Below, piece after piece: positions 17,336 through 26,571 of a DNA stretch of 64,000 nucleotides (its first letter is position 1; each line of letters starts with the position of its first letter). The DNA lies in the NCBI RefSeq assembly GCF_035818675.1, contig NZ_JAYKZZ010000017.1, positions 156,814 to 220,813 on the forward strand. The letters are read 5' to 3'. Under the pieces are notes generated by a model. It saw nothing but the letters and a program-made list of their open reading frames with translations. It was not told where the DNA came from and did no database searches. The position numbers and the translations under genes are program-made. This DNA comes from Parapedobacter flavus (lineage in GTDB: Bacteria > Bacteroidota > Bacteroidia > Sphingobacteriales > Sphingobacteriaceae).

Positions 17336-17454
17336 AAAAAGGAAAACCAGTATCTTCTACTTAACTGAGGTGCAATATGCAAATTAGCCTACGAATAACC
17401 ATATCATTTCACCAAACAATCGTTTGCGCTATTTACCATTTATTTACCGGGCAT

Positions 17455-17487
17455 AAAAAAGCCCCCGAAATTTTCATTCCGAGGGGC
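17455..17487 (-). terminator. Terminator of pckA
   Basis: GCCCC (17461-17465) pairs with GGGGC (17483-17487), with a bulged inner stem, followed on the minus strand by TTTTTT (17460-17455). Lies 23 bp past the pckA stop. Confidence 0.75.
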
Positions 17488-17509
17488 CTACGTGTGATTT
17501 ATTAAACGA

Positions 17510-19126
17510 TCAAACCAAAGAAGTAGATTCCATTATTATCGGTGAAGCATCCAACACATCCTTGCTCACCTCCGTTCCATACCGCTTGAAATTATCGATG
17601 AAGCGCCCGGCCAGCTGGTTGGCTTTTGCATAATAGGCATTCTCATCTGCCCACAATTGCACGGGGTCAAGTACCGCGTCGGGCACATCGGGGCAGCTCG
17701 TTGGATACCGGAGCCCAAACACCGGATGGGTGTGGAACGTGGCTTCCTTCAGCACGCCCGTCAAAGCGGCTTTGATAATGGATCGCGTATAAGCCAGTTT
17801 AATCCGGCGACCTACACCGTATGGACCGGCTATCCACCCGGTATTGACCAACCATACATTGATGGCACTGCCCGACAAGCGCTCTCGCAGCAGCTCAGCA
17901 TATTGCGCCGGGTGCAAGGGCAGGAAGGCTTCGCCGAAGCAGGCCGAAAAGACTGCCTTGGGTTCCTTCACTCCCTCCTCGGTTCCCGCCACTTTAGCCG
18001 TATAGCCCGACATGAAGTGGTACATGGCCTGCGTGGTAGACAGCAACGACACGGGCGGGAGTACCCCGAAAGCATCGGCGGTAAGGAAGAAAATATCTTT
18101 GGGCGCCGATGTTTGGCCGAGCGTCACGCTGCCCATGATATGGTCTATCGGATAGGCCACACGGGTATTTTCCGTTTTAGACACGTCTTCATAATCCGGC
18201 AAGCGCGTACCTGGAACATAACGGATATTCTCTACCAGCGCACCGAAACGCACAGCATTAAAGATCTCTGGCTCCTTGCTTTCATCCAATCCGACACATT
18301 TGGCATAACATCCGCCTTCAAAATTAAAAATACCATGGTCGCTCCAGCCGTGTTCATCGTCGCCCACCAACATTCGGCTTTTGTCGGCCGACAGCGTTGT
18401 TTTGCCTGTCCCCGACAATCCGAAAAACAGGGCGGTGTGCCCCCGGGTATCCGTGTTTGCCGCACAGTGCATGGAAAGCACCTGCTTTTGCAGCGGCAGT
18501 ATAAAATTCATGACGGAGAAGATGCCCTTTTTAATTTCCCCCGTGTAGCCCGTTCCGGCAATCAACACAACTTGCTGCGTAAAATTGATGATCACGAAAT
18601 TGGGATGGTGCAGCCCATAACGTTCGGGATCAGCACAGGTGTAACCGGGAGCCGCAAGGATAGACCATTCCGGCCGTGACGCCGGATCGGGCGATGTTGG
18701 CCGGATAAAGAGATTATTGACGAACACGCTTTGGTAGGCCGTTTCGGTCACGGTCCGGATCCCTATACTGTACGACGGGTCGGCACCCGCAATAGCGTCG
18801 CGCACGAAAATCTCCTTATCGCTTAAATAGGTTCCGACTTCCTGAAACAGGTGGGCAAACGATTCGGTTGATATCGGCTGGTTGATGTCGCTCCACCACA
18901 CGGCATCTTCCGTCAATGGGTCGGCCACAATGAAGCGATCGTAAGGTGTCCGGCCGGTAAAGCGGCCGGTGTCTGCAGCTAATGCGCCCGACGCCGACAG
19001 GCTTCCTTCCCCGGTGAGAACGGCATGCTCAACCAGCTCCGCCACGCTTTGTTGATAGTGTACCTTTTCACTGTTCCCGATAAAAAGGTAATCCAGCTCT
19101 GGAATAGCTTTTTTTGAAGCATTCAT
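17510..19126 (-). CDS. pckA: Phosphoenolpyruvate carboxykinase (ATP)
   Basis: Converts oxaloacetate and ATP to PEP, ADP and CO2 in gluconeogenesis. From the chosen start 538 residues, the usual ATP-PEPCK length. Motifs: GRFTGRTPYDRF near the start, the kinase P-loop GLSGTGKTTLS (about residue 240), the metal-site DDEHGW directly after it, FNFEGGCYAKC, and YPIDHIMGSVTLGQ. An alternative in-frame ATG at 19156 adds ten residues; a TACATTTG -7 box at 19162-19169 would make that start leaderless, so 19126 is preferred. Divergent from the MBL hydrolase gene across 286 bp. Confidence 0.95.
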   Translation of the reverse strand: MNASKKAIPELDYLFIGNSEKVHYQQSVAELVEHAVLTGEGSLSASGALAADTGRFTGRTPYDRFIVADPLTEDAVWWSDINQPISTESFAHLFQEVGTYLSDKEIFVRDAIAGADPSYSIGIRTVTETAYQSVFVNNLFIRPTSPDPASRPEWSILAAPGYTCADPERYGLHHPNFVIINFTQQVVLIAGTGYTGEIKKGIFSVMNFILPLQKQVLSMHCAANTDTRGHTALFFGLSGTGKTTLSADKSRMLVGDDEHGWSDHGIFNFEGGCYAKCVGLDESKEPEIFNAVRFGALVENIRYVPGTRLPDYEDVSKTENTRVAYPIDHIMGSVTLGQTSAPKDIFFLTADAFGVLPPVSLLSTTQAMYHFMSGYTAKVAGTEEGVKEPKAVFSACFGEAFLPLHPAQYAELLRERLSGSAINVWLVNTGWIAGPYGVGRRIKLAYTRSIIKAALTGVLKEATFHTHPVFGLRYPTSCPDVPDAVLDPVQLWADENAYYAKANQLAGRFIDNFKRYGTEVSKDVLDASPIIMESTSLV

Positions 19127-19161
19127 GGCAATAATTCTATATGTGTATTGATTCAACGCGA

Positions 19162-19169
19162 CAAATGTA
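19162..19169 (-). promoter_or_regulatory. TAnnTTTG -7 box of pckA
   Basis: Minus-strand TACATTTG, 35 bp upstream of the chosen pckA ATG. Confidence 0.5.
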
Positions 19170-19355
19170 GAAATTAAATAATCATATTATAAAGTAAAAT
19201 TACCTGAAAATCAGCTTTTTGTAAATTATACACTAAGTCAACATACTGTATATCAATACTGTTTATCGTTTTAGCTTACTTATATAAAATAATATTGGTT
19301 TATTATGCGGAAACGTTTTACAAGATTGAGCAAGCTTTTTTGCGCTTTAGTGACA

Positions 19356-19363
19356 TAGTTTTG
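19356..19363 (+). promoter_or_regulatory. TAnnTTTG -7 box of the MBL hydrolase gene
   Basis: TAGTTTTG with TTTG at 19339-19342; the spacing (13 bp) is shorter than usual, so this is tentative. Confidence 0.4.
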
Positions 19364-19412
19364 CAGGTATTCTTTACCTTTATCCATTGACCAACAACGG
19401 CAATAGACGACT

Positions 19413-20267
19413 ATGGAACTGTATCCCATTGACACTGGATTATTTAAGCTCGACGGTGGCGCCATGTTCGGCGTTGTACCCAAATCAATCTGGCAACGCA
19501 CCAACCCTGCCGACGACCGGAACATGTGCACCTGGGCGGCGCGCCTCCTACTGATCAAGGAAGGCGAGCGGCTTACCCTGGTTGACACCGGCTTGGGCAA
19601 TAAACAAAGTGAGAAGTTTTTCAGCCATTATTACCGCCACGGCGAAGACACCCTGGATAGCTCGCTGGCCAAGCACGGGTTCCACCGGGACGACATTACC
19701 GACGTGTTTCTTACACACCTCCATTTCGACCACGTGGGGGGCGCCATTACGCACGAGGCGAACCGCCTGGTGCCGGCATTCAAGAACGCCACCTATTGGA
19801 GCAATAAACAGCACTGGGATAGTGCGCTTTTCCCCAACCATCGCGAAAAAGCTTCTTTCCTGCAGGAAAACATCATACCGCTTTACGAGAGTGGGCAGCT
19901 GCGATACATCGACGTGGAAGACGGGGTTCGGTTTTCCGACAACATCACGGTCCGCTTCGCATATGGACACACCGATGCCATGATGCTCCCGCAGATCAAC
20001 TATAACGGAAGGACGTTGCTATACATGGCCGACCTCCTACCTTCCGCCAGCCACATCCCCCTCCCCTATGTGATGAGCTACGACGTGCAGCCGCTCATTA
20101 CCATGGAAGAGCGCAAAAACTATTGGCAGGAATCCATAGACAATGATTACGCACTCTTTTTAGAGCACGACCCCGTTAACGAGTGCTGCACCATCCAGCT
20201 GACGGACAAAGGGTACCGGCTGAAGGAGACCTTTTCGCTGCAGGATTGGCTGGATGGGCGTAAATAA
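19413..20267 (+). CDS. MBL-fold metallo-hydrolase
   Basis: 284-residue metallo-beta-lactamase-fold hydrolase. The zinc-binding signature is THLHFDHVGG (about residues 105-114); further ligands fit AYGHTDAMM (His near 190), the Asp in LLYMADLLP, and the His in FLEHDP. The N-terminal part RLLLIKEGERLTLVDTGLG is typical of AttM/quorum-quenching-lactonase-like and related hydrolases, but the substrate is unknown. No signal peptide. Stands alone, convergent with the nucleoside hydrolase gene 9 bp away. Confidence 0.88.
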   Translation: MELYPIDTGLFKLDGGAMFGVVPKSIWQRTNPADDRNMCTWAARLLLIKEGERLTLVDTGLGNKQSEKFFSHYYRHGEDTLDSSLAKHGFHRDDITDVFLTHLHFDHVGGAITHEANRLVPAFKNATYWSNKQHWDSALFPNHREKASFLQENIIPLYESGQLRYIDVEDGVRFSDNITVRFAYGHTDAMMLPQINYNGRTLLYMADLLPSASHIPLPYVMSYDVQPLITMEERKNYWQESIDNDYALFLEHDPVNECCTIQLTDKGYRLKETFSLQDWLDGRK

Positions 20268-20276
20268 GCCACCAGC

Positions 20277-21284
20277 TTACTTAACGGGCGTGTGCAACAT
20301 CAGCTCTTCAACGGCATCCGCCGTATGCTGGTAAGGGTATTTGTGCACGATGAAACGGTGGCCCGCGTCGGTCGTCGGGTCCCATGCGTTGTTCCCTTTT
20401 TCATCCACCATAAACTTTCCCGGCCCGTTTACATAGAAATAATCTGTGGGTTTACGAACCGCTATCAATACGGCGGTCTGATCCCACGATTGGCGGTTGG
20501 CCACCGGTTCGTTGGCATAGGTTTCCAGGTTGATTTGATACGCTTTGGTTACCGGTCCGTCATCACTACGTGCAGCCACCTGGCCGCCCGTAAGGATCTT
20601 CGATCCGATTTCAAAGCCGCTGAATAATATGGGCGTGGGCCAATTCTGAAAGGTGTTGATGGAAGCTGGCGCATCTTTGTACACGTTGAATTCTATCCCA
20701 TCTGGAAATGCACCGGCCATGGCAACAAGCTGCTTCACCTTGGCTTTCACCAAATCCATGCCGTTCAACTCGGAATATTGATCGGGCTGAGAATCTAAAA
20801 GTCCACTAAGGTTTGAAAGGAACCCTACGGTAACGATGGTTACGCTATGGTCGGGCTGGTTCGCGAGCACCTCCCGATATACACTTACGGCATCGGGGTA
20901 CGTTTTGTCGGCGAGCTCGGGAGCATAGGTGTTGACCAGCGTATCGTTCCACCCGTTCTCGGCCGTAAAATCGGGCGCACTTTGGGGGGCCTTGCCTACG
21001 GGTAGGTCAGGGCGACCGAAATACTTATTGAACACCTCAATTGTCGGGGCAATAGATGGATGTGCATCGCTGGCAACGGTAGCCAGGATTTCACATTCGC
21101 CGCTATCGGCCAGCGCGTGGAGCAGCGCAATGGCGCCGACGTCGTCGTAATCGGGGCCCATATCGGTATCGAAGATGATCTTGGGCGCTTCTCCAGTAGT
21201 AGATGCTACCTGGTCATTCGGTGGTGTGGAACATGCGGCACCGCAAAGAATGGCACTTAGAAGGAAAAATGTAGGAGCTTTCAT
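20277..21284 (-). CDS. Nucleoside hydrolase, probable lipoprotein
   Basis: 335-residue inosine/uridine-preferring nucleoside hydrolase family protein that splits a nucleoside into base and ribose. The signal peptide ends in the lipobox-like GAAC (about residue 19), placing it in the cell envelope. The calcium-binding signature DTDMGPDYDDVGA near residue 40 is complete. Downstream IVTVGFLSNLSGLL is the second family strand, and the VAMAGAFPDGIEFNVYKDAPA region supplies the conserved Asn/Asp ligands. Last gene of the ribokinase-transporter-ADP-ribosylglycohydrolase-nucleoside hydrolase operon; it would release ribose for the kinase. Confidence 0.9.
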   Translation of the reverse strand: MKAPTFFLLSAILCGAACSTPPNDQVASTTGEAPKIIFDTDMGPDYDDVGAIALLHALADSGECEILATVASDAHPSIAPTIEVFNKYFGRPDLPVGKAPQSAPDFTAENGWNDTLVNTYAPELADKTYPDAVSVYREVLANQPDHSVTIVTVGFLSNLSGLLDSQPDQYSELNGMDLVKAKVKQLVAMAGAFPDGIEFNVYKDAPASINTFQNWPTPILFSGFEIGSKILTGGQVAARSDDGPVTKAYQINLETYANEPVANRQSWDQTAVLIAVRKPTDYFYVNGPGKFMVDEKGNNAWDPTTDAGHRFIVHKYPYQHTADAVEELMLHTPVK

Positions 21285-21334
21285 AAAGACAATAATATAA
21301 TAATTTGATTAATATACGTACTTTTTTAAACCGT

Positions 21335-22906
21335 TTAGTTTGTGGCGGCATGCTTCACGACGCCATTTACGGGCGCATCCGAATAAACGATATAGTCGCC
21401 CATCCGTATATGGTAACCGCTCTTCGGGTTGGCAACAACCAGCCTAGCCTGATGCTTGCCTTTCGGCAATTGATATTTCCAAAAGATTTCGTGCCGCCTA
21501 TGGGTGTAATTGGTAGGCATTCGAAATTGCTCTACCATTTCCCCGTCGATAAACAGTTGCAAATCGAAGGTATAATCAGGCAGCGTATTTTGGTCCTTAT
21601 ATGCCCCGCCGCTTAGCACCACCCCTGTACCCTCAAATTCGAATACATATTCTGATTCCAGTCTCCGATTAACGGTCGATTTCCCTACAGGGTGCAGGCC
21701 GTCAAAGCTCTTTTCGAACCGTACCGTTTCCGGCGCCTGTACCGCGATGGTCACTTCCTCCTCTCCTACTTCCCCGCCATTCCGCCTAATCATTTCAAGC
21801 GCATGCTGATAGCCGATTTCGTATACCTTATTTAGCGACATCTTGGTGTACTTGAAATGGATATCTTCCACCTCGCTCAGCCCCATCTTCCAGTACGCTG
21901 GTATGTTGCTGTATCCAAGCATAGTCCCTAAGATACCGCCGGCGCTCGACGGATTGCAATCGGAGTCTTGTCCGGCCCGGGTCGATATTTCTAATGTTTT
22001 CGTATAATCACCATCGCCATACAGTAATCCCAAAACAATATATGCCGCGTTTATTTTGGCATCGATATCGAACGTGGCAAACACACCATCGGGGCACCCC
22101 ACCTCTTCGGTCCATTTCCGCTGCAACTCGAACCAAGTCTGCTTCCAATCGTCGGGATATTGTGCGTGCCATCCAATCACATCGTTCACGCATTTGTAGA
22201 AGTCGCTTTCTTTCGGGATGGTTTTCAGCGCTTCCTTGACCACGTAATGGATGTCGTCTGATACGAAAGCCTGTGTATACATAGCGCCAACAAACACACC
22301 ACCATACCACCCATCCCCATAATTCATGATATGCCCTATTTTGTCACTGATATGGGATGCAGCGTTCGGCATTCCGGGACTCATCAATCCGGCAAAGTCC
22401 GATTCGATTTGGTAATCGATATCGTCCGCATGCGGATTATGCAACCAATGGCCAGACTGCGGGGCCTTGATGCCGTTGAGGATATTATACCTGGCGGCTT
22501 GGTTTGCATGCCAAAGGGTATAACCCGCATTGGCGAACGCGTTTGCAAAGGAGTCTACCGGTGCATCGAGACCTACACGCTCGAATACGTCGACAAAGGT
22601 GAGGTCCATATAAATATCGTCGAACAAACCCGGCGTCTCCTCCATCCATTTCTTGATATAACCGTCGTACCATGGAATAACCTGATAGTCTTGAATAAAC
22701 GTACCGTTGTAACGAAATTCTGTGGGTCCGCCAAACGTCACACCGATCGTTTGACCAGCCCATCCCCCTTTGATCTTATCCTGCAACACGGAAAGCGGCA
22801 TTTTTTTGATCCCCGGTTCCGAATTCCCGTTACCATTGCCGGGGCGACAGGCCACCATGCTGAAGTAAGCCGCCAGGCCAATAAACAGTAAACCCTTATT
22901 TCTCAT
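21335..22906 (-). CDS. ADP-ribosylglycohydrolase family protein with C-terminal accessory domain
   Basis: 523 residues. The signal peptide ends in MVAC (about residue 20), suggesting a lipoprotein. The ADP-ribosylglycohydrolase core spans roughly 35-390: KGGWAGQTIGVTFGGPTEF, FDDIYMDLTFVDVF (first acidic metal cluster) and TRAGQDSDCNPSSAGGILG (second cluster, with D-S-D-C). About 120 further residues (from near 400) form a beta-rich domain that may bind carbohydrate. Members of this family occur in ribose-utilisation loci of Bacteroides, where they are thought to free ribose from ADP-ribose-like compounds. Sits 22 bp from the transporter gene upstream. Confidence 0.87.
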   Translation of the reverse strand: MRNKGLLFIGLAAYFSMVACRPGNGNGNSEPGIKKMPLSVLQDKIKGGWAGQTIGVTFGGPTEFRYNGTFIQDYQVIPWYDGYIKKWMEETPGLFDDIYMDLTFVDVFERVGLDAPVDSFANAFANAGYTLWHANQAARYNILNGIKAPQSGHWLHNPHADDIDYQIESDFAGLMSPGMPNAASHISDKIGHIMNYGDGWYGGVFVGAMYTQAFVSDDIHYVVKEALKTIPKESDFYKCVNDVIGWHAQYPDDWKQTWFELQRKWTEEVGCPDGVFATFDIDAKINAAYIVLGLLYGDGDYTKTLEISTRAGQDSDCNPSSAGGILGTMLGYSNIPAYWKMGLSEVEDIHFKYTKMSLNKVYEIGYQHALEMIRRNGGEVGEEEVTIAVQAPETVRFEKSFDGLHPVGKSTVNRRLESEYVFEFEGTGVVLSGGAYKDQNTLPDYTFDLQLFIDGEMVEQFRMPTNYTHRRHEIFWKYQLPKGKHQARLVVANPKSGYHIRMGDYIVYSDAPVNGVVKHAATN

Positions 22907-22928
22907 AACGCTTGTCGTCAGTTAAAAA

Positions 22929-23933
22929 TCAGTTGCCCGCCGCAATAAGCAATCCCAAGCCCACCACAAACAAGACAAACATGGCCGCAACAAGGGTGTT
23001 CACCGACTTGGAGCCGCCCTTGAATTCTTTCCAGATGATTACCCCCCACAAGGCCGCGACCAGCGTAGCTCCTTGTCCAAGTCCATAAGAGATGGCGGGG
23101 CCTGCTTTACCCGCTGCAATGAGATTAAACAGATTCCCTAATCCCCAGATGCAGCCGCCCAGGATGCCCACGAGATGGATGCCCGGTCGGCCACGGAAAT
23201 ACTCTCCATAGCTGATCGGCGTCCCTTCGAGCGGTCTGCGCATCAAAACAGTGTTGAACACCAGGTTGCTCACCACGATGCCGGCGGCAAACACCACAAA
23301 TGCAGTATAGGGCGTCATCTTACCAGCCGCGGGGTTCACGAAGTTTTCGAGGTCCATGCCGGCAGCGATAAACGGATAGAAGGTAGACATCAGTATACCC
23401 GCTATAATAGACACAACAATCCACTTACCTACGCCTTTCTTGCCGGTGCTACCGGAGTGTTTTCCGTAGGCCACGGCATTGAGGATGATGGCCGCTGTCA
23501 CCAAACCCACGCCTAGGAAAAGCAATACGGGATCGCCTTTACTGAGCATCAGGTAATTGATGAGTACACCGATGACCAGCGCCAACCCGATGCCCACGGG
23601 AAAGGCCACCGCCATACCGGCTCCGGCGATAGCCGCTGTCAGCAGGATATTCGCGAGGTTGAACACCACGCCACCGATAAGCGCACTGCGGATGTTACCG
23701 CCATCAGCCTGTGCCAAGTCGGCTAGAAATGACCGACCTGAATCGCCCACGCTGCCCATGGTAAATGCGCCGACAAGTGACAGCAGGAATATCCCCCACA
23801 CGTAATCCCAGTAGAACAGCTCAAAGCGCCATTCGCGCTGTACCAGTTTCTGCGTGTTGGCCCACGAACCCCAGCACAACATCGTAATGATGCAAAATAG
23901 AATGGCCAGTCCGTAACTTTCTACGATAAACAT
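22929..23933 (-). CDS. RhaT/GRP-family sugar transporter, probably for ribose
   Basis: 334-residue inner-membrane protein with about ten hydrophobic helices of the drug/metabolite-transporter superfamily. The start LAILFCIITMLCWGSWANTQKL and the late GGCIWGLGNLFNLIAAGKAGPAISYGLGQGATLVAALWGV fit the L-rhamnose-proton symporter (RhaT) and glucose/ribose porter (GRP) group. Being between a ribokinase and two ribose-releasing hydrolases, ribose is the best guess for the substrate. It lies 35 bp downstream of the ribokinase gene. Confidence 0.87.
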   Translation of the reverse strand: MFIVESYGLAILFCIITMLCWGSWANTQKLVQREWRFELFYWDYVWGIFLLSLVGAFTMGSVGDSGRSFLADLAQADGGNIRSALIGGVVFNLANILLTAAIAGAGMAVAFPVGIGLALVIGVLINYLMLSKGDPVLLFLGVGLVTAAIILNAVAYGKHSGSTGKKGVGKWIVVSIIAGILMSTFYPFIAAGMDLENFVNPAAGKMTPYTAFVVFAAGIVVSNLVFNTVLMRRPLEGTPISYGEYFRGRPGIHLVGILGGCIWGLGNLFNLIAAGKAGPAISYGLGQGATLVAALWGVIIWKEFKGGSKSVNTLVAAMFVLFVVGLGLLIAAGN

Positions 23934-23968
23934 AATTCAATGGTTTTAACCTGGTTTATAACTAACTA

Positions 23969-24886
23969 TTATTTCATACTACTCAATAACACTTCATTAC
24001 GAAACGGAATCGACGATTGCGCACCCATTTTGGTCACTGCAATCGATGCCGCACGGCATGCGAAAGACGTCGCATCTATCAATTCCTTACCTTCGGCTAG
24101 CGCCACTGCCAGTGCACCATTGAACACGTCGCCAGCGGCCGTAGTATCCACGGTCTCGACCACCGGCGCCGGGATATGGTGGAACGCATCCTCTTCTAAC
24201 ACCACAGCACCATCCTTACCCAACGTTACGATGACATGCTTCACCCCTTGTTCACGTATGCGTTCGGCCGCCCGCCGGGCGCTCGAAACATCCACGATCT
24301 TCACACCCGAAAGCGCTTCTGCCTCGTTCACGTTCGGTGTAAGGATATCCACCAAATGGAACACATTCGGCACGAGCGCGTTGGCCGGGGCGGGGTTCAG
24401 GATCACCTGCATGCCTTTCTCCCGAGCGTGCTGCGCAGCAAATTCCACCGTACGCATTGGCACTTCCAGCTGCATCAATAGGATTTTGCTGTCGGGATAT
24501 TTTTCAAGCACACGCGCCACATCTGCAGGTTCAAGATGCGCATTCGCACCCGGAGCCACTACAATGCTATTTTCTCCTTGCTCGTCGACCGTAATCAACG
24601 CAATTCCTGAAGGGCTGTCGTGATCGGACAGGATACCATTGATGTCAACGCCCTCTTCATCGAAGAGTTGGGCCGACTGCTTTCCGAAAATATCATCGCC
24701 AATCTTTCCGACGAAAGCAACCTCTCCGCCCAAACGGGCTACGGCAACAGCCTGATTAGCTCCTTTTCCGCCGGGATTCATAAAAAAGGAGCCACCTAAT
24801 ACCGTTTCGCCCGGCTGGGGAATATGGCTGGTCTTTACCACCATATCCATGTTCATACTGCCTACTACAATGATTTTTTTACTCAT
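23969..24886 (-). CDS. rbsK: Ribokinase
   Basis: PfkB-family kinase that phosphorylates ribose at O5. The N-terminus is IIVVGSMNMDMVV; the sugar-binding stretch is FFMNPGGKGANQAVAVARLG (about 35-55); the C-terminal PfkB signature is VDTTAAGDVFNGALAVALAEG with the anion-hole/catalytic GAGD-type motif written AAGD. A start at 24886 gives 305 residues; an in-frame ATG at 24910 adds eight poorly conserved residues. A TACTTTTG -7 box at 24928-24935 lies 42 bp upstream. First gene of the nucleoside/ribose operon. Confidence 0.93.
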   Translation of the reverse strand: MSKKIIVVGSMNMDMVVKTSHIPQPGETVLGGSFFMNPGGKGANQAVAVARLGGEVAFVGKIGDDIFGKQSAQLFDEEGVDINGILSDHDSPSGIALITVDEQGENSIVVAPGANAHLEPADVARVLEKYPDSKILLMQLEVPMRTVEFAAQHAREKGMQVILNPAPANALVPNVFHLVDILTPNVNEAEALSGVKIVDVSSARRAAERIREQGVKHVIVTLGKDGAVVLEEDAFHHIPAPVVETVDTTAAGDVFNGALAVALAEGKELIDATSFACRAASIAVTKMGAQSSIPFRNEVLLSSMK

Positions 24887-24927
24887 AAAACGGGTTCCAA
24901 AAACGAACAACTGGTCTATTACGATAA

Positions 24928-24935
24928 CAAAAGTA
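24928..24935 (-). promoter_or_regulatory. TAnnTTTG -7 box of the rbsK operon
   Basis: Minus-strand TACTTTTG in the 185-bp divergent region between rbsK and the helical-repeat gene. Confidence 0.5.
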
Positions 24936-25071
24936 GAATAGATATCGGCTATTAATTCACCATTATTTCATAATTTTATGAATTATAATATTGGATAAAA
25001 ATAACATTTTATTTAAACAACAACTGGTAATCAGTAAATTAAATACACACACAACACACAGACAGCAAGAT

Positions 25072-26556
25072 ATGCTTACATTCGAATTAGAAAAACTTGT
25101 CCGATCGCTCTCTGCCACCGAAAAGAAGCACTTCCAGCTGCACTGCTCGAAACTCGAAGGCCCAAAAGATTACCTGCTACTATATGAATTGGCTATCGAC
25201 CAGCGCAACGGCAGCGACCAATCGTGGGAACAGCAATTTCGCGAAACCTACCCATCCAAGTCGTTCGAGAACACAGCCAGCTACCTGTACAAGGTGCTTA
25301 CCGACGTACTCATACAAATACGTATTGGACAAGACACCTGGTACGCACAGCACCATTATTTGATGAAGGCCCGGCTGTGCTTCGAGCGTTCCATGCCCAA
25401 CAGGGCACACAAAGCACTTAGGAAGGCTCACAAGCTGGCTACCGAAAACCAGAACCATGCGATTGCATACCAAGCCTCGCGGATGGAGCTAACGGCATTG
25501 GCGGATGTGGGTTTCCCGGCATTAAGCGAACAACAACTGGTGGATAAGCAGATGAAAGCGAAACACACGTTACAGTCGCTCCGGCAACTGCACGAACATT
25601 ATTCATTGTACGAACTGTTGAGCCACCGCCTGACGAAAGAAGTATTAATGGCCGATGGCAAGAGTGATCAAAAAATCAACGATTTGATATTGAGCGAACT
25701 CAGCCTAACCACCCGCGGCAGCCAACATCAATTCGAACCGCAAAAGCTACATTTGTTATTCCAATCATTCTTTTTCATCCATACCGGCGAGTATCGCTCG
25801 GCCCTGCGGATTTTCAACGACCTCAATACGTTGATCGAATCTAATGAACCCATGTGGGATTACCCGCCGTACGATTACCTATCGGCACTGGACGGTATCC
25901 TGGACAGTCTGCGGAGTATTGGCTACTACCAAGAGATGGCCTTGTTTATCGATAGGGCGGCAGCCCTTTCCGAGCGTCCATATCCGGATCATTTCAGCCA
26001 CCTCGCAACGCTCACCGTAAAGATGTATCGGTTGAACATGCACATCGGCACCCATAAAATAGACGAGGCTTTGGCTTTGGTGGACCGACACCATGACCGA
26101 CAGCAAACCGCATCGGGCATTGAAGGGCACGAGAAACAATTGGAATACGATTACTTCGAGGGACTGGCCTATTTCCTTGCGCAGCAATGGAGCAAAGCCA
26201 ACCGATGCATCAATCGCTTGTTGACCGCGGAAAAACGGTACACGCAACTTGCGGTATTCCGCGCAGCTCGGCTACTGCATATCCTCATCAGCTACGAGCA
26301 GGACGATCTGGAATATCTCGATTACGAAATCCGCTCCTACAAACGGGTGTTCAGTAAGTTTGGGAAAGCCTATAAAACGGAAAAACTGGTATTCAACACC
26401 ATCGCTTCCGACCCCAAACGCCGGGGCAATGCATGGAAAGAAGCGGCGCGGAAAAAAATCGCGACAAAGCGATTGGCCATACAAGCGGAGAAACGCGAAA
26501 TGCAGCTATTGAAGTATTTCGATTTTGCTGGATGGGCTACTGGAAAACACCGATAG
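25072..26556 (+). CDS. Helical-repeat protein of unknown function
   Basis: 494 residues from the chosen ATG at 25072 (MLTFELEKLVRSLSATEKKH); an upstream in-frame ATG at 24991 would add a low-complexity Thr/His/Gln stretch unlike a real N-terminus. No signal peptide. The protein is almost entirely alpha-helical, with pairs of amphipathic helices resembling degenerate TPRs (for example the stretches around residues 95-135 and 330-420), so it is likely a scaffold or interaction protein. I recognise it only as a Bacteroidetes-type conserved hypothetical. Its stop codon is 15 bp before the 21-bp repeat array, and the array keeps the reading frame of this gene, though TAG codons recur in it. Confidence 0.75.
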   Translation: MLTFELEKLVRSLSATEKKHFQLHCSKLEGPKDYLLLYELAIDQRNGSDQSWEQQFRETYPSKSFENTASYLYKVLTDVLIQIRIGQDTWYAQHHYLMKARLCFERSMPNRAHKALRKAHKLATENQNHAIAYQASRMELTALADVGFPALSEQQLVDKQMKAKHTLQSLRQLHEHYSLYELLSHRLTKEVLMADGKSDQKINDLILSELSLTTRGSQHQFEPQKLHLLFQSFFFIHTGEYRSALRIFNDLNTLIESNEPMWDYPPYDYLSALDGILDSLRSIGYYQEMALFIDRAAALSERPYPDHFSHLATLTVKMYRLNMHIGTHKIDEALALVDRHHDRQQTASGIEGHEKQLEYDYFEGLAYFLAQQWSKANRCINRLLTAEKRYTQLAVFRAARLLHILISYEQDDLEYLDYEIRSYKRVFSKFGKAYKTEKLVFNTIASDPKRRGNAWKEAARKKIATKRLAIQAEKREMQLLKYFDFAGWATGKHR

Positions 26557-26571
26557 ACAGTTTTGGGGGCC

